This document shows positions 54,126-62,449 of a stretch of 64,000 bases of DNA, piece after piece (position 1 is the first letter of the stretch; the number at the start of each line of letters is the position of its first letter). Below the pieces are notes generated by a model that made no database searches, was not told the origin of the DNA, and saw only the letters and a program-made list of their open reading frames with translations. Origin of the DNA: a virus; the IMG/VR virus record IMGVR_UViG_3300043449_001497, positions 1 to 64,000 of that record, one strand, 5' to 3'. The position numbers and the translations under genes were made by a program.

Positions 54126-54209
54126 AGAAAACGCCGGGGCAGATTGCTCCACCCCGGCGCCGACCAAGCACACACGCACCCGTAACAGCAGGCAGCACCG
54201 ACCCTGCTA
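54126..54209 (-). ncRNA. Candidate small RNA (about 84 nt) bounded by promoter and terminator
   Basis: A minus-strand sigma-70 promoter (TTGACT 54239-54244, 17-base spacer, TACACT 54216-54221) predicts a start near 54209. A strong terminator follows: CGCCGGGG (54152-54159) pairs with CCCCGGCG (54132-54139) and is followed by TTTTCT. No frame with a ribosome-binding site is seen between them. The terminator also serves the scaffold gene upstream. Confidence 0.4.
54132..54159 (-). terminator. Rho-independent terminator downstream of the scaffold gene
   Basis: An 8-base GC stem, 12-base loop and TTTTCT tract on the minus strand. Confidence 0.75.
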
Positions 54210-54215
54210 CACGGG

Positions 54216-54244
54216 AGTGTACACCACCCCCGTGGCAGAGTCAA
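54216..54244 (-). promoter_or_regulatory. Promoter for the candidate small RNA
   Basis: TTGACT (54239-54244), exactly 17 bases, TACACT (54216-54221), immediately after the stop of the scaffold-like gene. Confidence 0.55.
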
Positions 54245-54247
54245 CAG

Positions 54248-55120
54248 CTATCGACGCGGGTTGTAGAACTGCGCCTCGTCCGACTGCGCCAGGCGGCGCA
54301 TCGAGTCCATGATCTCCTTGTAGGAGCGGTTGTCCGTCGCGTTGGTCGTCGCCGTGCGTCCAGGGCCCATGTTCATGAGCTCCATCGCGTCGGGGACGGG
54401 CTCCGCCTGGGGAGGCGTAGGCGGAGCGAACTTCGCGCGCACCATCGAGACGGCGTCTTCAGGGTCGATGCCACCCGTGAGGAGCACCGAGAAGGCGTAG
54501 AAGGCGTCGTCGTTGCTGTAGATGTCGTTCGCCTCCGACTTCATCCAGTTCTCGACCTCGTCCACGGCAGCCTCGAGCTGACGCGCCTCGGCCTGCTGGG
54601 ACTCGTACTCGAACGCCTCGAGGCGCTGACGAAGCTCGTCACGCTCGCGCTCGGCCGTTCCGTACTTGCCCGTCCACTCGTCAGCCGCCCGGCGCTGGGC
54701 CTGCTCGAACTCGTCACGAAGAGCCGAGAGGGCTGCGTCGTGCATCGTCTTCAGGCGGTCGATCTCCGCCTGCTTCTCGGCCATCGGGTCCGCGTCACCC
54801 GTGAGCCACTTCTGGATCTTGAGCTCCTGCTCTCGAAGCGCGGCTTCCTTCCGGTCCAGGTCGCGCTTGCGGCCAGCGGTGTCCTGGAAAGCCTTCGTGA
54901 AGCCGCGCTCGAAGTTCTTGTACTTGTTCTCCACACCACGGACGAGCGTGTTGCGGGTCGGCTCGTCGATGCGGCTGAACCAGTCAGCCTTCGACAGGGC
55001 GTCCAGCTCTCCGTTCCAGTCGAAGACTTGCGGTGGCGCGTCTTCCGCGGGAGCAGCCTCTTCAGAGGCCACTTCCTCGTTGGTCTGGGGGTTCTCTTCT
55101 TCCGTGGTGGGGTCGAACAT
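54248..55120 (-). CDS. Scaffold-like head assembly protein
   Basis: A 290-residue protein with an acidic N-terminus (PTTEEENPQTNEEVASEEAA), a long central coiled coil (AGRKRDLDRKEAALREQELK; AERERDELRQRLEAFEYESQ) and a helical C-terminus with basic residues. These are the general features of phage scaffolding proteins, which guide capsid assembly and are then removed. It lies in the minus-strand operon with portal and terminase. No protease was seen in the window. Confidence 0.65.
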   Translation of the reverse strand: MFDPTTEEENPQTNEEVASEEAAPAEDAPPQVFDWNGELDALSKADWFSRIDEPTRNTLVRGVENKYKNFERGFTKAFQDTAGRKRDLDRKEAALREQELKIQKWLTGDADPMAEKQAEIDRLKTMHDAALSALRDEFEQAQRRAADEWTGKYGTAERERDELRQRLEAFEYESQQAEARQLEAAVDEVENWMKSEANDIYSNDDAFYAFSVLLTGGIDPEDAVSMVRAKFAPPTPPQAEPVPDAMELMNMGPGRTATTNATDNRSYKEIMDSMRRLAQSDEAQFYNPRR

Positions 55121-55138
55121 GTTGGCTCCTGGGGTTGA

Positions 55139-55573
55139 CTAGGGCATCGGAGGAGGAACGGGCTTGGCCATCTCCTCCTTCATCTTCATGTCCTCGCCTG
55201 CGCCCATGTTCTTCTCGAGCTGCATGCGGAGGTTCATGTCTTTGCTGAGCATGTCGGCGATCTCGGCGGCCGACTTGTCGGCGAACCGGGGCATCGCCTT
55301 GGCCGCGTCGAGAAGCTGCTGGGCCTTCTCGACGGAGACGCCGAGGACGTCAGCGACCATCTGCGCGTCGCCTTCACCACCCGCCGTGCCCTCGGCACCG
55401 ACGGAGGCGCCAGCCTCGTTGGGCTTGGGGCCCACGCCGGGACCACCCTCGCCGCCACCAGCCATCATGGCCTGGATCTCTTCGACCAGGGGCTTGATGT
55501 CCTGATCGACGGAGATGGGCTGTCCAGGCTGCTTGGGGGCGGGCATGCCACCCGGCTTCATCATTTCGGCCAT
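55139..55573 (-). CDS. Acidic Gly/Met-rich head-region protein
   Basis: A 144-residue protein with an AGGAGG ribosome-binding site. Pro/Met/Gly-rich ends and a central helix (MVADVLGVSVEKAQQLLDAA; PRFADKSAAEIADMLSKD). It lies between the scaffold-like and portal-side genes. The Met-rich, acidic make-up resembles the protein at 53451. It may be a head assembly chaperone or an internal head protein. Not recognised. Confidence 0.55.
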   Translation of the reverse strand: MAEMMKPGGMPAPKQPGQPISVDQDIKPLVEEIQAMMAGGGEGGPGVGPKPNEAGASVGAEGTAGGEGDAQMVADVLGVSVEKAQQLLDAAKAMPRFADKSAAEIADMLSKDMNLRMQLEKNMGAGEDMKMKEEMAKPVPPPMP

Positions 55574-55636
55574 GTTGACCTCCTAACGTGGTTGAACAGA
55601 ACCGGGAGGGTAGAAGAAGAGTGACGGCCCGGCCCG

Positions 55637-55876
55637 CTACTCTTCATCGAGATCAGGTTGCTCATCCGCGAAGGTAGGGTCCGCGGGTGCGAGCTCGAAC
55701 GCGACTGCGGGGTCACTGTTCGCGAACAGCATGAACTTGTTGGGCACTCGTCGGCGCTCGCCCGTGTTCCGGTTCTCGAGAACCGTGATGTCGTAGGACG
55801 GGAGCGTGCCGACGACGCGGATGCTCGCTGCCCGCTTCCGCGCCATGCGCTTGGCCTGGGCGATGTCGACGCTCAT
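55637..55876 (-). CDS. Small hypothetical protein, head region
   Basis: A 79-residue protein, MSVDIAQAKRMARKRAASIR, with a central beta section (VVGTLPSYDITVLENRNTGE; RRVPNKFMLFANSD) and an acidic tail. It overlaps the FmdB-like zinc gene by four bases. Function is unknown; position suggests assembly. Confidence 0.55.
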   Translation of the reverse strand: MSVDIAQAKRMARKRAASIRVVGTLPSYDITVLENRNTGERRRVPNKFMLFANSDPAVAFELAPADPTFADEQPDLDEE

Positions 55877-56364
55877 ACGTCCACCGACTGCCCTGGAGTC
55901 TTCATCTTCGGCGGCGTCGGGTCGAGGTTCTTCTTCTCCCGGAACGCCGCGACCTCGGCCTTCTTCACCTTGTCCTCGGTGCGAAGCTCGCCGACGATCT
56001 TCTCGTCGACGCCGTGTGCCCGCTTGGTGAGGTAGTTCTTGTGCTTCAACTCCTCGACTCGCTGGGTCTTCTTCTCCTTCGTCTCGCTCTCCAGCTCGAT
56101 GTGGTGGCCGGGGAAGCGCTGCTCGATGATGCCCTTCATGCGGTCGAAGTCTTCCTTCGTCTCCGCCTTGCCGAGCACACCCATGTCGATGGGCACGAAG
56201 GAGCCATAGCCCTGTCCGCGAACGGACGGGGCCTGGCCGCTGCTCCAGTCAGCGACACGGGCACCGCCGCACACGGCACACGGGGGCTTCTCCCCGTTCA
56301 TGCTGATGAACACGTTCGCTTCGGTCACGGCGCACGACGGGCACCGCAGGTCAAGGATCGCCAT
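55873..56364 (-). CDS. FmdB-like zinc-ribbon protein
   Basis: A 163-residue protein with LRCPSCAVTEANVFISM and CAVCGGARV, two CxxC pairs as in FmdB-type zinc ribbons frequently encoded near phage terminases or portals. The remainder is a charged helical region (ESETKEKKTQRVEELKHKNY; REKKNLDPTPPK). The role of FmdB-like proteins in phages is unknown; a packaging accessory is possible. The gene ends inside the start of 55637. Confidence 0.65.
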   Translation of the reverse strand: MAILDLRCPSCAVTEANVFISMNGEKPPCAVCGGARVADWSSGQAPSVRGQGYGSFVPIDMGVLGKAETKEDFDRMKGIIEQRFPGHHIELESETKEKKTQRVEELKHKNYLTKRAHGVDEKIVGELRTEDKVKKAEVAAFREKKNLDPTPPKMKTPGQSVDV

Positions 56365-56378
56365 GTGGTCTACTCCAG

Positions 56379-58094
56379 TCAGACTCGAACGGGGGAAGGT
56401 CCACCAGCCGCCAGGCTGGCCTCAGCGGGCTGCTGTTCGCCAGCAGTCGTGGTCTCGGTGCCAGGGACGCCGCCCTGGGCCAAAGCCGCAAGCTCAGGAG
56501 GCAGACCACCAGGAGCCGCGGGGGCTGCCCCCTGAGCCGCGGCCATCTGCTCCATCATCGCCTGCTTCTGAGCGTCGACTTCCTCCTGCGGGATGACGAG
56601 CTTCGCCGGGAGACCCGCACCGTTGACGAGCTCCTCGTCGAGGAGGCGCTTGTTGATGTTCTCGCTCTGCGCGAACACCGGGTACAGCTTGAGCAGCGTC
56701 TCGGCCATGACCGAGGGGTTCTGACGGATGGGGTTGTAGGAGACCATCGAGAAGTTGACGTCCACCCCGTGGATGTCGGGGAGGCTCACTTCCTCCCAGC
56801 CCTCGTGCCCAGAGACCTGGACGAGCTTGGGCTGCTGCATGTACTTCTTCGAGAGGTAGAAGCACTTCTCGGCGACGGACTCGAGAGCGGTGTTGATGTG
56901 CCCTTCGCGGGTGGCGAGACGGGTCCGCATCTGGGCGTCGATGATGGCCATCTCGGTGGCGGTGCGGGCGCCAGCGACCTGACCACGGGCAGCCTCTGCG
57001 AGAGCGCTGATGAACGCCGCGTCGGCCTCCTGGCGGGCGATGAAGTTCTCCACGCCGACCGGGACCTGGGGCATCGGCATCTCGTAGAAGAGGGCCGCCA
57101 GGGTGCGGAGACCCTCGGCGTTGGTCGGGCTGATACCGACGAACGCGCCCGTCGCAGCCTCAACTGCCTTGTTGAGGTCTTCTTCGGTGATGAGCTCGCT
57201 GTTGTACAGGATGCGCGGGATCATCAGGTAGACGATCTGCTTCATGTGCGTGAGCAGGTCGTTCATCGTCTCCTGCTGGTTCAGGACCAGCTGGACCTCG
57301 GAGAGACCGAGGCAGTCGACGGCGCTCTGGTTGAGCGAGAACATCGAGTAGGGGATGAAGTCCAGGGGACCCTGGAACACCACGGCGTCAGCCTGCCGGA
57401 CGTAGTGCGTGACCGTCCCGGAGTCGACGTCGTAGTACTCCCACACCGTCACCCACTCGAACGCATCGCGGAGGGGGCCCGCATCGTTGGTCTTGTAGGT
57501 GTCCGAGATCCACTTCGGGTAGCGGTCGGGGGTGACGTCGGCGATCTTGTCGCTCTTGTAGCGACCCGACTTCACTCGGCGCTGAAACTCACCCCAGGGG
57601 ATGACGGAAGCCTCGAGCCAGTAGCGGATGTCGTCCGGGTCACGGACGGTCTGGTCGAAGAACACGGCACCCGGCTCGAGGACACGCACCATCGGGCGGT
57701 CCTCCTTCGCGTTCCAGCCGACCTTGAACACGCCACGCTTGCAGAGGACCGCATCGATGAGAGCGGTCGCCGCACGACGGCGCATGTTGTTGGAGTCGAA
57801 GACGTACTCCATCAGGCCGTTGACCAGGGGGACAGCAGCCTGGCTTTCCTTGTTGCGCGGGTTGGCCGCGACCTGCGGGTTGGGGCCCAGGAGCGCGCTG
57901 ACCGCCGTGTCGGCGATGGCGTAGATCATGTTCTTCGAGCAGAGGAAGCTGGGGATGGCTCCGTCCGCCAGGTTCACGTCGTTGCGGCTCGTGTAGAACT
58001 CGCCACGGTAGTACCGCCGCGCCTTGTCGAAGTTCTTCTTCTCGACCCGCTCGTAGTAGCGACGATGGCGGTCGATGAGGTTGGCGAGGTTCAT
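56379..58094 (-). CDS. Portal protein
   Basis: A 571-residue protein starting at ATG 58094, overlapping the large-terminase stop by four bases. Position directly after the terminase, size, and a mixed alpha/beta head fit phage portals. Visible features are the DxRYWLEASVIPWGEFQRRV-type stem region, the helical QNENxxxLLTH-like area (LVLNQQETMNDLLTHMKQIV) and a Pro/Ala/Gly/Gln-rich C-terminus. It would form the dodecameric ring at the capsid vertex for DNA packaging and tail attachment. A GGGAG ribosome-binding site supports the start. Length is typical of podovirus-type portals. Confidence 0.8.
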   Translation of the reverse strand: MNLANLIDRHRRYYERVEKKNFDKARRYYRGEFYTSRNDVNLADGAIPSFLCSKNMIYAIADTAVSALLGPNPQVAANPRNKESQAAVPLVNGLMEYVFDSNNMRRRAATALIDAVLCKRGVFKVGWNAKEDRPMVRVLEPGAVFFDQTVRDPDDIRYWLEASVIPWGEFQRRVKSGRYKSDKIADVTPDRYPKWISDTYKTNDAGPLRDAFEWVTVWEYYDVDSGTVTHYVRQADAVVFQGPLDFIPYSMFSLNQSAVDCLGLSEVQLVLNQQETMNDLLTHMKQIVYLMIPRILYNSELITEEDLNKAVEAATGAFVGISPTNAEGLRTLAALFYEMPMPQVPVGVENFIARQEADAAFISALAEAARGQVAGARTATEMAIIDAQMRTRLATREGHINTALESVAEKCFYLSKKYMQQPKLVQVSGHEGWEEVSLPDIHGVDVNFSMVSYNPIRQNPSVMAETLLKLYPVFAQSENINKRLLDEELVNGAGLPAKLVIPQEEVDAQKQAMMEQMAAAQGAAPAAPGGLPPELAALAQGGVPGTETTTAGEQQPAEASLAAGGPSPVRV

Positions 58095-59746
58095 GTCCAC
58101 TCCCTGGCAACGGGCTTGAAGGGGTTCCGCGACGAGGCGCGCTCTTGATTCTTGAAGCGGTCGAGGTCCGCTATGGTAACCCGCGGACCGTCTCCCTGCG
58201 TGTAGTCGGACGCCTGCACCTGTACTTGCGGTTCATCGGAAGTGAAGCGCCGTCGACTCAGGATGTCGGCGGCCATGACCGCAGTGCGGGCAAGGTCGAA
58301 GTGGTGCGTCGTTCCGTCGCTGTTCGACGCGCGCTTGGTGCGGCTGCCGTCGTAGTTCTTCAGCTGGTGGAGCAGCGTCTTCGACTTGATGGTGATGTCC
58401 CGGTCGCGAAGCATGCGAACGAGTCGAGCTTCGCCCTCCTGGACACGCTTCTCCGTCGCGTACCAACCAGGGTGGTTGCGGTCCGTCCACAGGAGGTTCT
58501 TCGCACCCTTGTCCTTCAGCATGGCGATGCACGCTGCGGCGTTGGACTCGACTGCCAGGAGGGCGTTGTTGAAGAAGCGCTGGAGCTTCAGCAGGCGCTC
58601 GGCGAACTTGCCTGGGTCCTCTCGACCTTCCCAGACTGCGACCTCTCGGCGCTCGACAGCGTCCCACACCGTCACGGCGCTGTTGTCACCGACAGAGCCA
58701 AAGCCAGCGGGGTCACCGCAGATGAGGTAGCTCCGGCCTTGGACCGGACGCTCGAGCAGTGACGCGCCGCCAGGGACAGGTTCGGGCGGTGCGACGGACG
58801 AGAGCAGGCAACGCTCCAACGCCTCAAGCGGCATGACCGGACTGCCGCCACCAAGCCAGCCGTCGAGCTCATGGGACGGGTACTTCGAGGTGAAGAGACG
58901 CTCGTCCTCGCCCATTTCCGTCTGGAGAGACAGGCGGCGGAACGCCAGGTTGTGGAGGTCCATCCCAGGATGGCGGCTCATGTACTCGAGCTCGACCTCC
59001 GTCGGCTTCACCCCAGCCGGGTCAGCTCGACAGCTCGGGTCCAGCCACCACTCGAGGAACACAGGATGGAAGCGGCCCTTTCCCTCGAGAGCGTTCTGCC
59101 ACATCGTCTCGTGGTGGCTACCCGCCGAACCAGGCGTCGACTCGAGGATGACACGAGCGTTCACACGCTTGTTGACCGCGGGGAAGATGTTCGCGGCAGC
59201 CTTGCGCTGCCACTGTGCTTCACCGAACTCGGTGATGAGCAGGCGGTCGATGGAACGACCGACGGCCGGAGACTTGCCGCCCGCGGTGAGGACCTTGATG
59301 CCCCCGCCGTGGATGAAGTGGATCTGGGTCGTGCCCGGCTTGCGGCCCACCTCGGTCGGAACCTTCACGTCATCGGGCAGGTTCTTGTAGGCGAACAGGA
59401 TGCGCTCGAAGATGTCTTCGGCCGTGTCCTGGCGCTCGGCGATGAGCACGCCCTTCACGCCCTCCAGGTACATGCAGTCCCGCAGGAGCAGCATGACCGA
59501 CGGCGTGGTGATCTTCGCCTGGCGGAACTTGTCGCACAGGACCCAGCGGTGGTCGGCACACGCCTGGAGGAACTTCATCTGGATGTTGGTCGGTTCGAGG
59601 TAGCCGATGGACTCGTCCTCGCGGACGATCTGGCACATCGACACGAAGGCCCAGGGCGTGCTGAACATCGCCTCGACCTTCCGCATGTTCATGCCTGGGA
59701 AGACTGCGAGCTTCGCACCTCCCGGTAGACTTGCAGGCGCACTCAC
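58091..59746 (-). CDS. terL: Terminase large subunit
   Basis: A 551-residue packaging motor. The ATPase part shows a degenerate Walker A (KFRQAKITT, residues 73-81) and a Walker B/coupling region LLITEFGEAQW (169-179). The nuclease part has the metal-binding D345 (ICGDPAGFG) and E400 (LAVESN), plus a later FDLARTAVMAA helix. Length is typical. The GTG at 59746 is taken as start. It overlaps the portal by four bases and faces away from the plus-strand head genes across a 51-base gap. Confidence 0.85.
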   Translation of the reverse strand: MSAPASLPGGAKLAVFPGMNMRKVEAMFSTPWAFVSMCQIVREDESIGYLEPTNIQMKFLQACADHRWVLCDKFRQAKITTPSVMLLLRDCMYLEGVKGVLIAERQDTAEDIFERILFAYKNLPDDVKVPTEVGRKPGTTQIHFIHGGGIKVLTAGGKSPAVGRSIDRLLITEFGEAQWQRKAAANIFPAVNKRVNARVILESTPGSAGSHHETMWQNALEGKGRFHPVFLEWWLDPSCRADPAGVKPTEVELEYMSRHPGMDLHNLAFRRLSLQTEMGEDERLFTSKYPSHELDGWLGGGSPVMPLEALERCLLSSVAPPEPVPGGASLLERPVQGRSYLICGDPAGFGSVGDNSAVTVWDAVERREVAVWEGREDPGKFAERLLKLQRFFNNALLAVESNAAACIAMLKDKGAKNLLWTDRNHPGWYATEKRVQEGEARLVRMLRDRDITIKSKTLLHQLKNYDGSRTKRASNSDGTTHHFDLARTAVMAADILSRRRFTSDEPQVQVQASDYTQGDGPRVTIADLDRFKNQERASSRNPFKPVAREWT

Positions 59747-59768
59747 GATAGGATGGTCCTCGAGCCTA

Positions 59769-59777
59769 TGCTATCAC
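59769..59777 (+). promoter_or_regulatory. Weak extended -10 promoter candidate
   Basis: TGC-TATCAC resembles an extended -10 in the 51-base divergent gap before the 59798 gene; no -35 is visible. Confidence 0.3.
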
Positions 59778-59797
59778 GGTATGGGTCGGGAGGACAC

Positions 59798-60022
59798 ATG
59801 GCCGAGAAGTGGATCCAGGGCGCGATCAAGAACCCAGGCGCGCTTCACGAGAAGCTGGGCGTGAAGAAGGGCGAGAAGATCCCCGAAGGTCAGATCGCCT
59901 CGAAGATCTCGCAGCTCCAGGGCGAGGCCGAAGGGGACAAGAAGCTCTCCGCGGCCAAGCGCACGCTCCTGAAGGAGCTCGTCCTCGCTCGTACTCTCGG
60001 CAAGATGAACAAGGGGAAGTGA
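59798..60022 (+). CDS. Small basic helical protein
   Basis: A 74-residue protein: MAEKWIQGAIKNPGALHEKL then VKKGEKIPEGQIASKISQL, ending in a Lys-rich helix. GGGAGG precedes 59798. The pattern 'W-I-Q-x-A-I-K-N-P-G-A-L' is frequent in short proteins next to capsid genes of several phages. It may condense DNA inside the capsid or assist assembly; this is inference. Confidence 0.6.
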   Translation: MAEKWIQGAIKNPGALHEKLGVKKGEKIPEGQIASKISQLQGEAEGDKKLSAAKRTLLKELVLARTLGKMNKGK

Positions 60023-60023
60023 C

Positions 60024-60191
60024 ATGATCGGCAACGACGTGAAGAACACCACCCGCTCCGACCTCCGCGGCGGCAACGCCGGGATGAAGCAGACGGCGAA
60101 GCAGGCTCCGACGGGCGAGAACTTCAGCCGCGACATGCGCCGCGAGATGCTGAAGCAGCTCATCGTCGACCGCATGTCGAAGAAGGGCTGA
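60024..60191 (+). CDS. 55-residue hypothetical protein
   Basis: The frame encodes MIGNDVKNTTRSDLRGGNAG followed by a helix-rich basic C-terminus (RDMRREMLKQLIVDRMSKKG). It starts one base after the stop of the previous gene and ends one base before the next start. It is short but conserved in style with its basic neighbours, so I consider it real. Confidence 0.5.
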   Translation: MIGNDVKNTTRSDLRGGNAGMKQTAKQAPTGENFSRDMRREMLKQLIVDRMSKKG

Positions 60192-60192
60192 C

Positions 60193-60564
60193 ATGGCCGA
60201 CACCAGCTTCAAGCCACCTCCGTCCGTCGCGTCGGCCGCAGCTCGTGGCCTGGAGCTGCGTCAGCAGCAGGCGCCGAGCCAGAAGGCAGGACTCGACACC
60301 AAGCAGGCCGCGGCCCAGGGCATCGGCTCGGGTGTCCAACGCGCGTCGAACCTGAAGTCGGGCGCCGCGTTGAGTGAGTCCACGGTGCGTCGCATGAAGA
60401 ACTACTTCACGCGGCATGCCAGCAACTACAAGCTCGACCCCGGCAAGTCCCCCAAGGAAGACAAGGGGTACGTAGCGGGCCTCTTGTGGGGCGGAGAAGC
60501 CGGGAAGTCCTGGGCTACGAGCCTCGTTGCACGCCTCGATGCGAGGCGAAAGGCAGGCAAGTGA
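60193..60564 (+). CDS. Basic hypothetical protein with WGG motif
   Basis: A 123-residue protein. The C-terminal half has RRMKNYFTRHASNYKLDPGK and GYVAGLLWGGEAGKSWATSL, a pattern (YFxRH, then AxLLWGGxxGxxWA) shared by many small phage proteins located near head genes. The first half is Gln/Ala-rich and flexible. It overlaps or touches both neighbours. Possibly an internal head protein. Confidence 0.6.
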   Translation: MADTSFKPPPSVASAAARGLELRQQQAPSQKAGLDTKQAAAQGIGSGVQRASNLKSGAALSESTVRRMKNYFTRHASNYKLDPGKSPKEDKGYVAGLLWGGEAGKSWATSLVARLDARRKAGK

Positions 60565-60986
60565 TGGACAAGCGCGAGACCCTCAAGCAGGTCTACTCGG
60601 ACCCTGAGCTCCGGGAGAGCATCAAGGACCGCATCATGGCGGGGAGCAAGGGCGGTGCGCCTGGACAGTGGTCCGCGCGCAAGGCCCAGATGGTCGCCCA
60701 GGAGTACAAGGCCAAGGGCGGCGGCTATGAGGGCGGTCCGTCGAAGCAGCAGACGAGCCTCAAGCGCTGGACCAAGCAGGACTGGACCACGCCCTCGGGA
60801 AAGCCCAGCACCCAGGGACCGAAGGCCACGGGCGAGGTCTACGCGCCGCGTCGTGCCATCGAGAAGCTCCGCTCGAGCCCTGGCGGGATGGCGAAGTTGG
60901 CCGCCGCTACCCAGAAGAAGCGCGAGGCTAGCCGCCAGGGCAAGCAGTTCGCTCGTCACGGTCTGCACGAGGGCAAGGATCGCTAG
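60564..60986 (+). CDS. DUF5872-like basic protein
   Basis: A 140-residue protein. The GQWSARKAQMVAQEYKAKGG and SLKRWTKQDWTTPSGKPST segments resemble DUF5872 proteins, found in several phages and viruses, which carry a Trp-Thr-basic motif and Lys-rich ends. TGATG coupling with the preceding gene fixes the start at 60564. The tail is basic (QKKREASRQGKQFARHG). A DNA- or capsid-binding role is plausible. Confidence 0.55.
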   Translation: MDKRETLKQVYSDPELRESIKDRIMAGSKGGAPGQWSARKAQMVAQEYKAKGGGYEGGPSKQQTSLKRWTKQDWTTPSGKPSTQGPKATGEVYAPRRAIEKLRSSPGGMAKLAAATQKKREASRQGKQFARHGLHEGKDR

Positions 60987-61119
60987 ACCGCGCATCGAGC
61001 TGACGCAGCCGCCGCCGAGCGAGGCGGCGTGTCTTCTGCTTGTCCGAGAGGACGGCGCAGCATGGGCAGGTCTGGCCGCCCTTGTGCCATCCTGTGATGC
61101 CACGCTTGAAGTCATCCAT
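60928..61119 (-). CDS. Possible small zinc-knuckle protein, antisense to end of preceding gene
   Basis: A 63-residue frame beginning MDDFKRGITGWHKGGQTCPC, with CPCC and a basic helix (KQKTRRLARRRLRQL). GAGGG lies upstream of 61119. It overlaps 59 bases of the plus-strand gene and lies in a plus-strand block, which argues against it. The N-terminal 45 residues look protein-like. Confidence 0.35.
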   Translation of the reverse strand: MDDFKRGITGWHKGGQTCPCCAVLSDKQKTRRLARRRLRQLDARSSDPCPRADRDERTACPGG

Positions 61120-61152
61120 ACGTGGACCCTCTCACACCCGTTCCCTAACCTG

Positions 61153-61179
61153 AAAAAATCTTCGTGCAACCCCTTGCAC
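61153..61179 (-). terminator. Antisense terminator upstream of the capsid gene
   Basis: On the minus strand the hairpin GTGCAA-GGGG-TTGCAC is followed by GAAGATTTTTT (61153-61158). It would stop leftward transcription here. The 5' arm is also the -35 of the capsid promoter on the other strand. Confidence 0.5.
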
Positions 61180-61202
61180 CGAGATAACCACAGCGGTATC
61201 TA
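61174..61202 (+). promoter_or_regulatory. Promoter of the major capsid gene
   Basis: TTGCAC (61174-61179), a 17-base spacer and TATCTA (61197-61202). Transcription would begin near 61209. Confidence 0.6.
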
Positions 61203-61208
61203 GACCGT

Positions 61209-61352
61209 GCACCCCTCCAAGTGCATCGGGTAGCCCGCAAGGGTCCGTAGCTACGAAGAGCGGGCAGGCGCAGCCCCAGAACCTCAACCGTTCCTTCGAC
61301 CCCGCCGGGTTGGAGTCGCTAGCGCGTCTGCCCCCCGGCTACGGAGTGCCCA
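61209..61352 (+). promoter_or_regulatory. Structured leader of the capsid message
   Basis: Hairpins TGCAC/GTGCA (61208-61225) and GCCCGC/GCGGGC (61233-61265) with the nested palindrome CGTAGCTACG (61246-61255). GGAG lies before ATG 61353. No gene seen in this stretch. Confidence 0.5.
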
Positions 61353-62408
61353 ATGGCTATCTCTACCGAAATCCTGAACACCACGTTCGCGGACCTCCGC
61401 GGCCCCCTGATCAACTCGTTCATCCGCTCGAACGAGCTCCTCGACGCGCTCATGAGCAAGGCCCGCATGCCCTCCGAGGGCGGCAGCCTCATCGAGCGTT
61501 CCTTCGCTGGTGGCGCCCCCGCCCGCGGCGTTGGCGTGTTCGTTGGCGATGAGCTCCTCAACATGACGCGCCGTCAGCAGACCAAGCGCTTCCAGGTTGA
61601 GCCGCACCGCATCGTCGCGGCGATCAACATCCCGAAGAAGGAACTCCTCTTCAACAGCGGCAAGCTCGCTGTCATCCGCCTCATCGAGGAGTACCCCCAG
61701 ACCACGCTCGAGGGCGCGAAGGCCGACCTCAACGCCTTCCTCCTCACCGGGCAGAGCCGCGGTCTCGTCTTCCAGACGGCCGACCTCGCGGGCTTCCTGA
61801 GCCTCAACGGCGACTTCGCCGCGGGCTCCGGCACGGGCGTCACCAACGGTCTTCTCGACTTCCAGGCGATTGGTTCCCAGAACCAGGTCGTCCAGAACGT
61901 CCAGAAGAGCTCGGCGTACTACCACTTCAACCAGTACAACAACATCACCAGCTGGGCCACGGACGGTCTCCCCACCCTCCGCAAGACCTACCGCCAGTGC
62001 GCCCACTACGCGGGCGGCATGGGCAAGGGTCCGGACCTGGTGATCATGGACGACGACACCTACACGAACTTCGAGGACAGCCGTCTCTCGCTCGTTCGCG
62101 TGACGCTCGTCGAGGACAAGACCGAGAAGAGCAACACCCTCGGCCTCGACCTCGGCGTCGCCAAGGTGTACAGCTCCATCGACCTCAACCGCGCTGGCGG
62201 CGGGTTCGGTGTGGCGGCTCAGCAGGGCGTCACCTACATCCTCAACACGGACTTCCTCGAGATGCCCCTCATGGAGGCCCCGAGCATCACCCCGTTCACC
62301 GAGCGCGTCGGCGACCAGGACGTGGTCACGGCCATCTTCTCGATGCAGGGCAACCTCATCTGCACGAAGACCCCGGCCCAGGGCTGCGTCTCCGGCGGCG
62401 CGTCCTGA
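61353..62408 (+). CDS. Major capsid protein
   Basis: A 351-residue protein following its own promoter and structured leader. The N-terminal helix region (AISTEILNTTFADLRGPLIN), a central ATTNGLLD-like and YYHFNQYNNITSWATDG region, and 'GGMGKGPDLVIMDDDTYTNF' followed by beta segments suggest an HK97-type capsid core. The size, strong leader and neighbours (portal, scaffold-like, decoration) support it. No N-terminal scaffold or protease site was identified. I rely on context plus general pattern; no universal motif exists. Confidence 0.75.
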   Translation: MAISTEILNTTFADLRGPLINSFIRSNELLDALMSKARMPSEGGSLIERSFAGGAPARGVGVFVGDELLNMTRRQQTKRFQVEPHRIVAAINIPKKELLFNSGKLAVIRLIEEYPQTTLEGAKADLNAFLLTGQSRGLVFQTADLAGFLSLNGDFAAGSGTGVTNGLLDFQAIGSQNQVVQNVQKSSAYYHFNQYNNITSWATDGLPTLRKTYRQCAHYAGGMGKGPDLVIMDDDTYTNFEDSRLSLVRVTLVEDKTEKSNTLGLDLGVAKVYSSIDLNRAGGGFGVAAQQGVTYILNTDFLEMPLMEAPSITPFTERVGDQDVVTAIFSMQGNLICTKTPAQGCVSGGAS

Positions 62409-62449
62409 TCCAGGTCGCTCGGTAACCTCAACCTCTAGGAGATTCTCAC

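Noticed and set aside
56769-58148. 459-residue plus-strand frame
   Set aside because: Antisense to the portal gene.
61209-61352. Possible tRNA in the capsid leader
   Set aside because: Stems exist, but no T-loop consensus, anticodon arm or acceptor pairing could be built.
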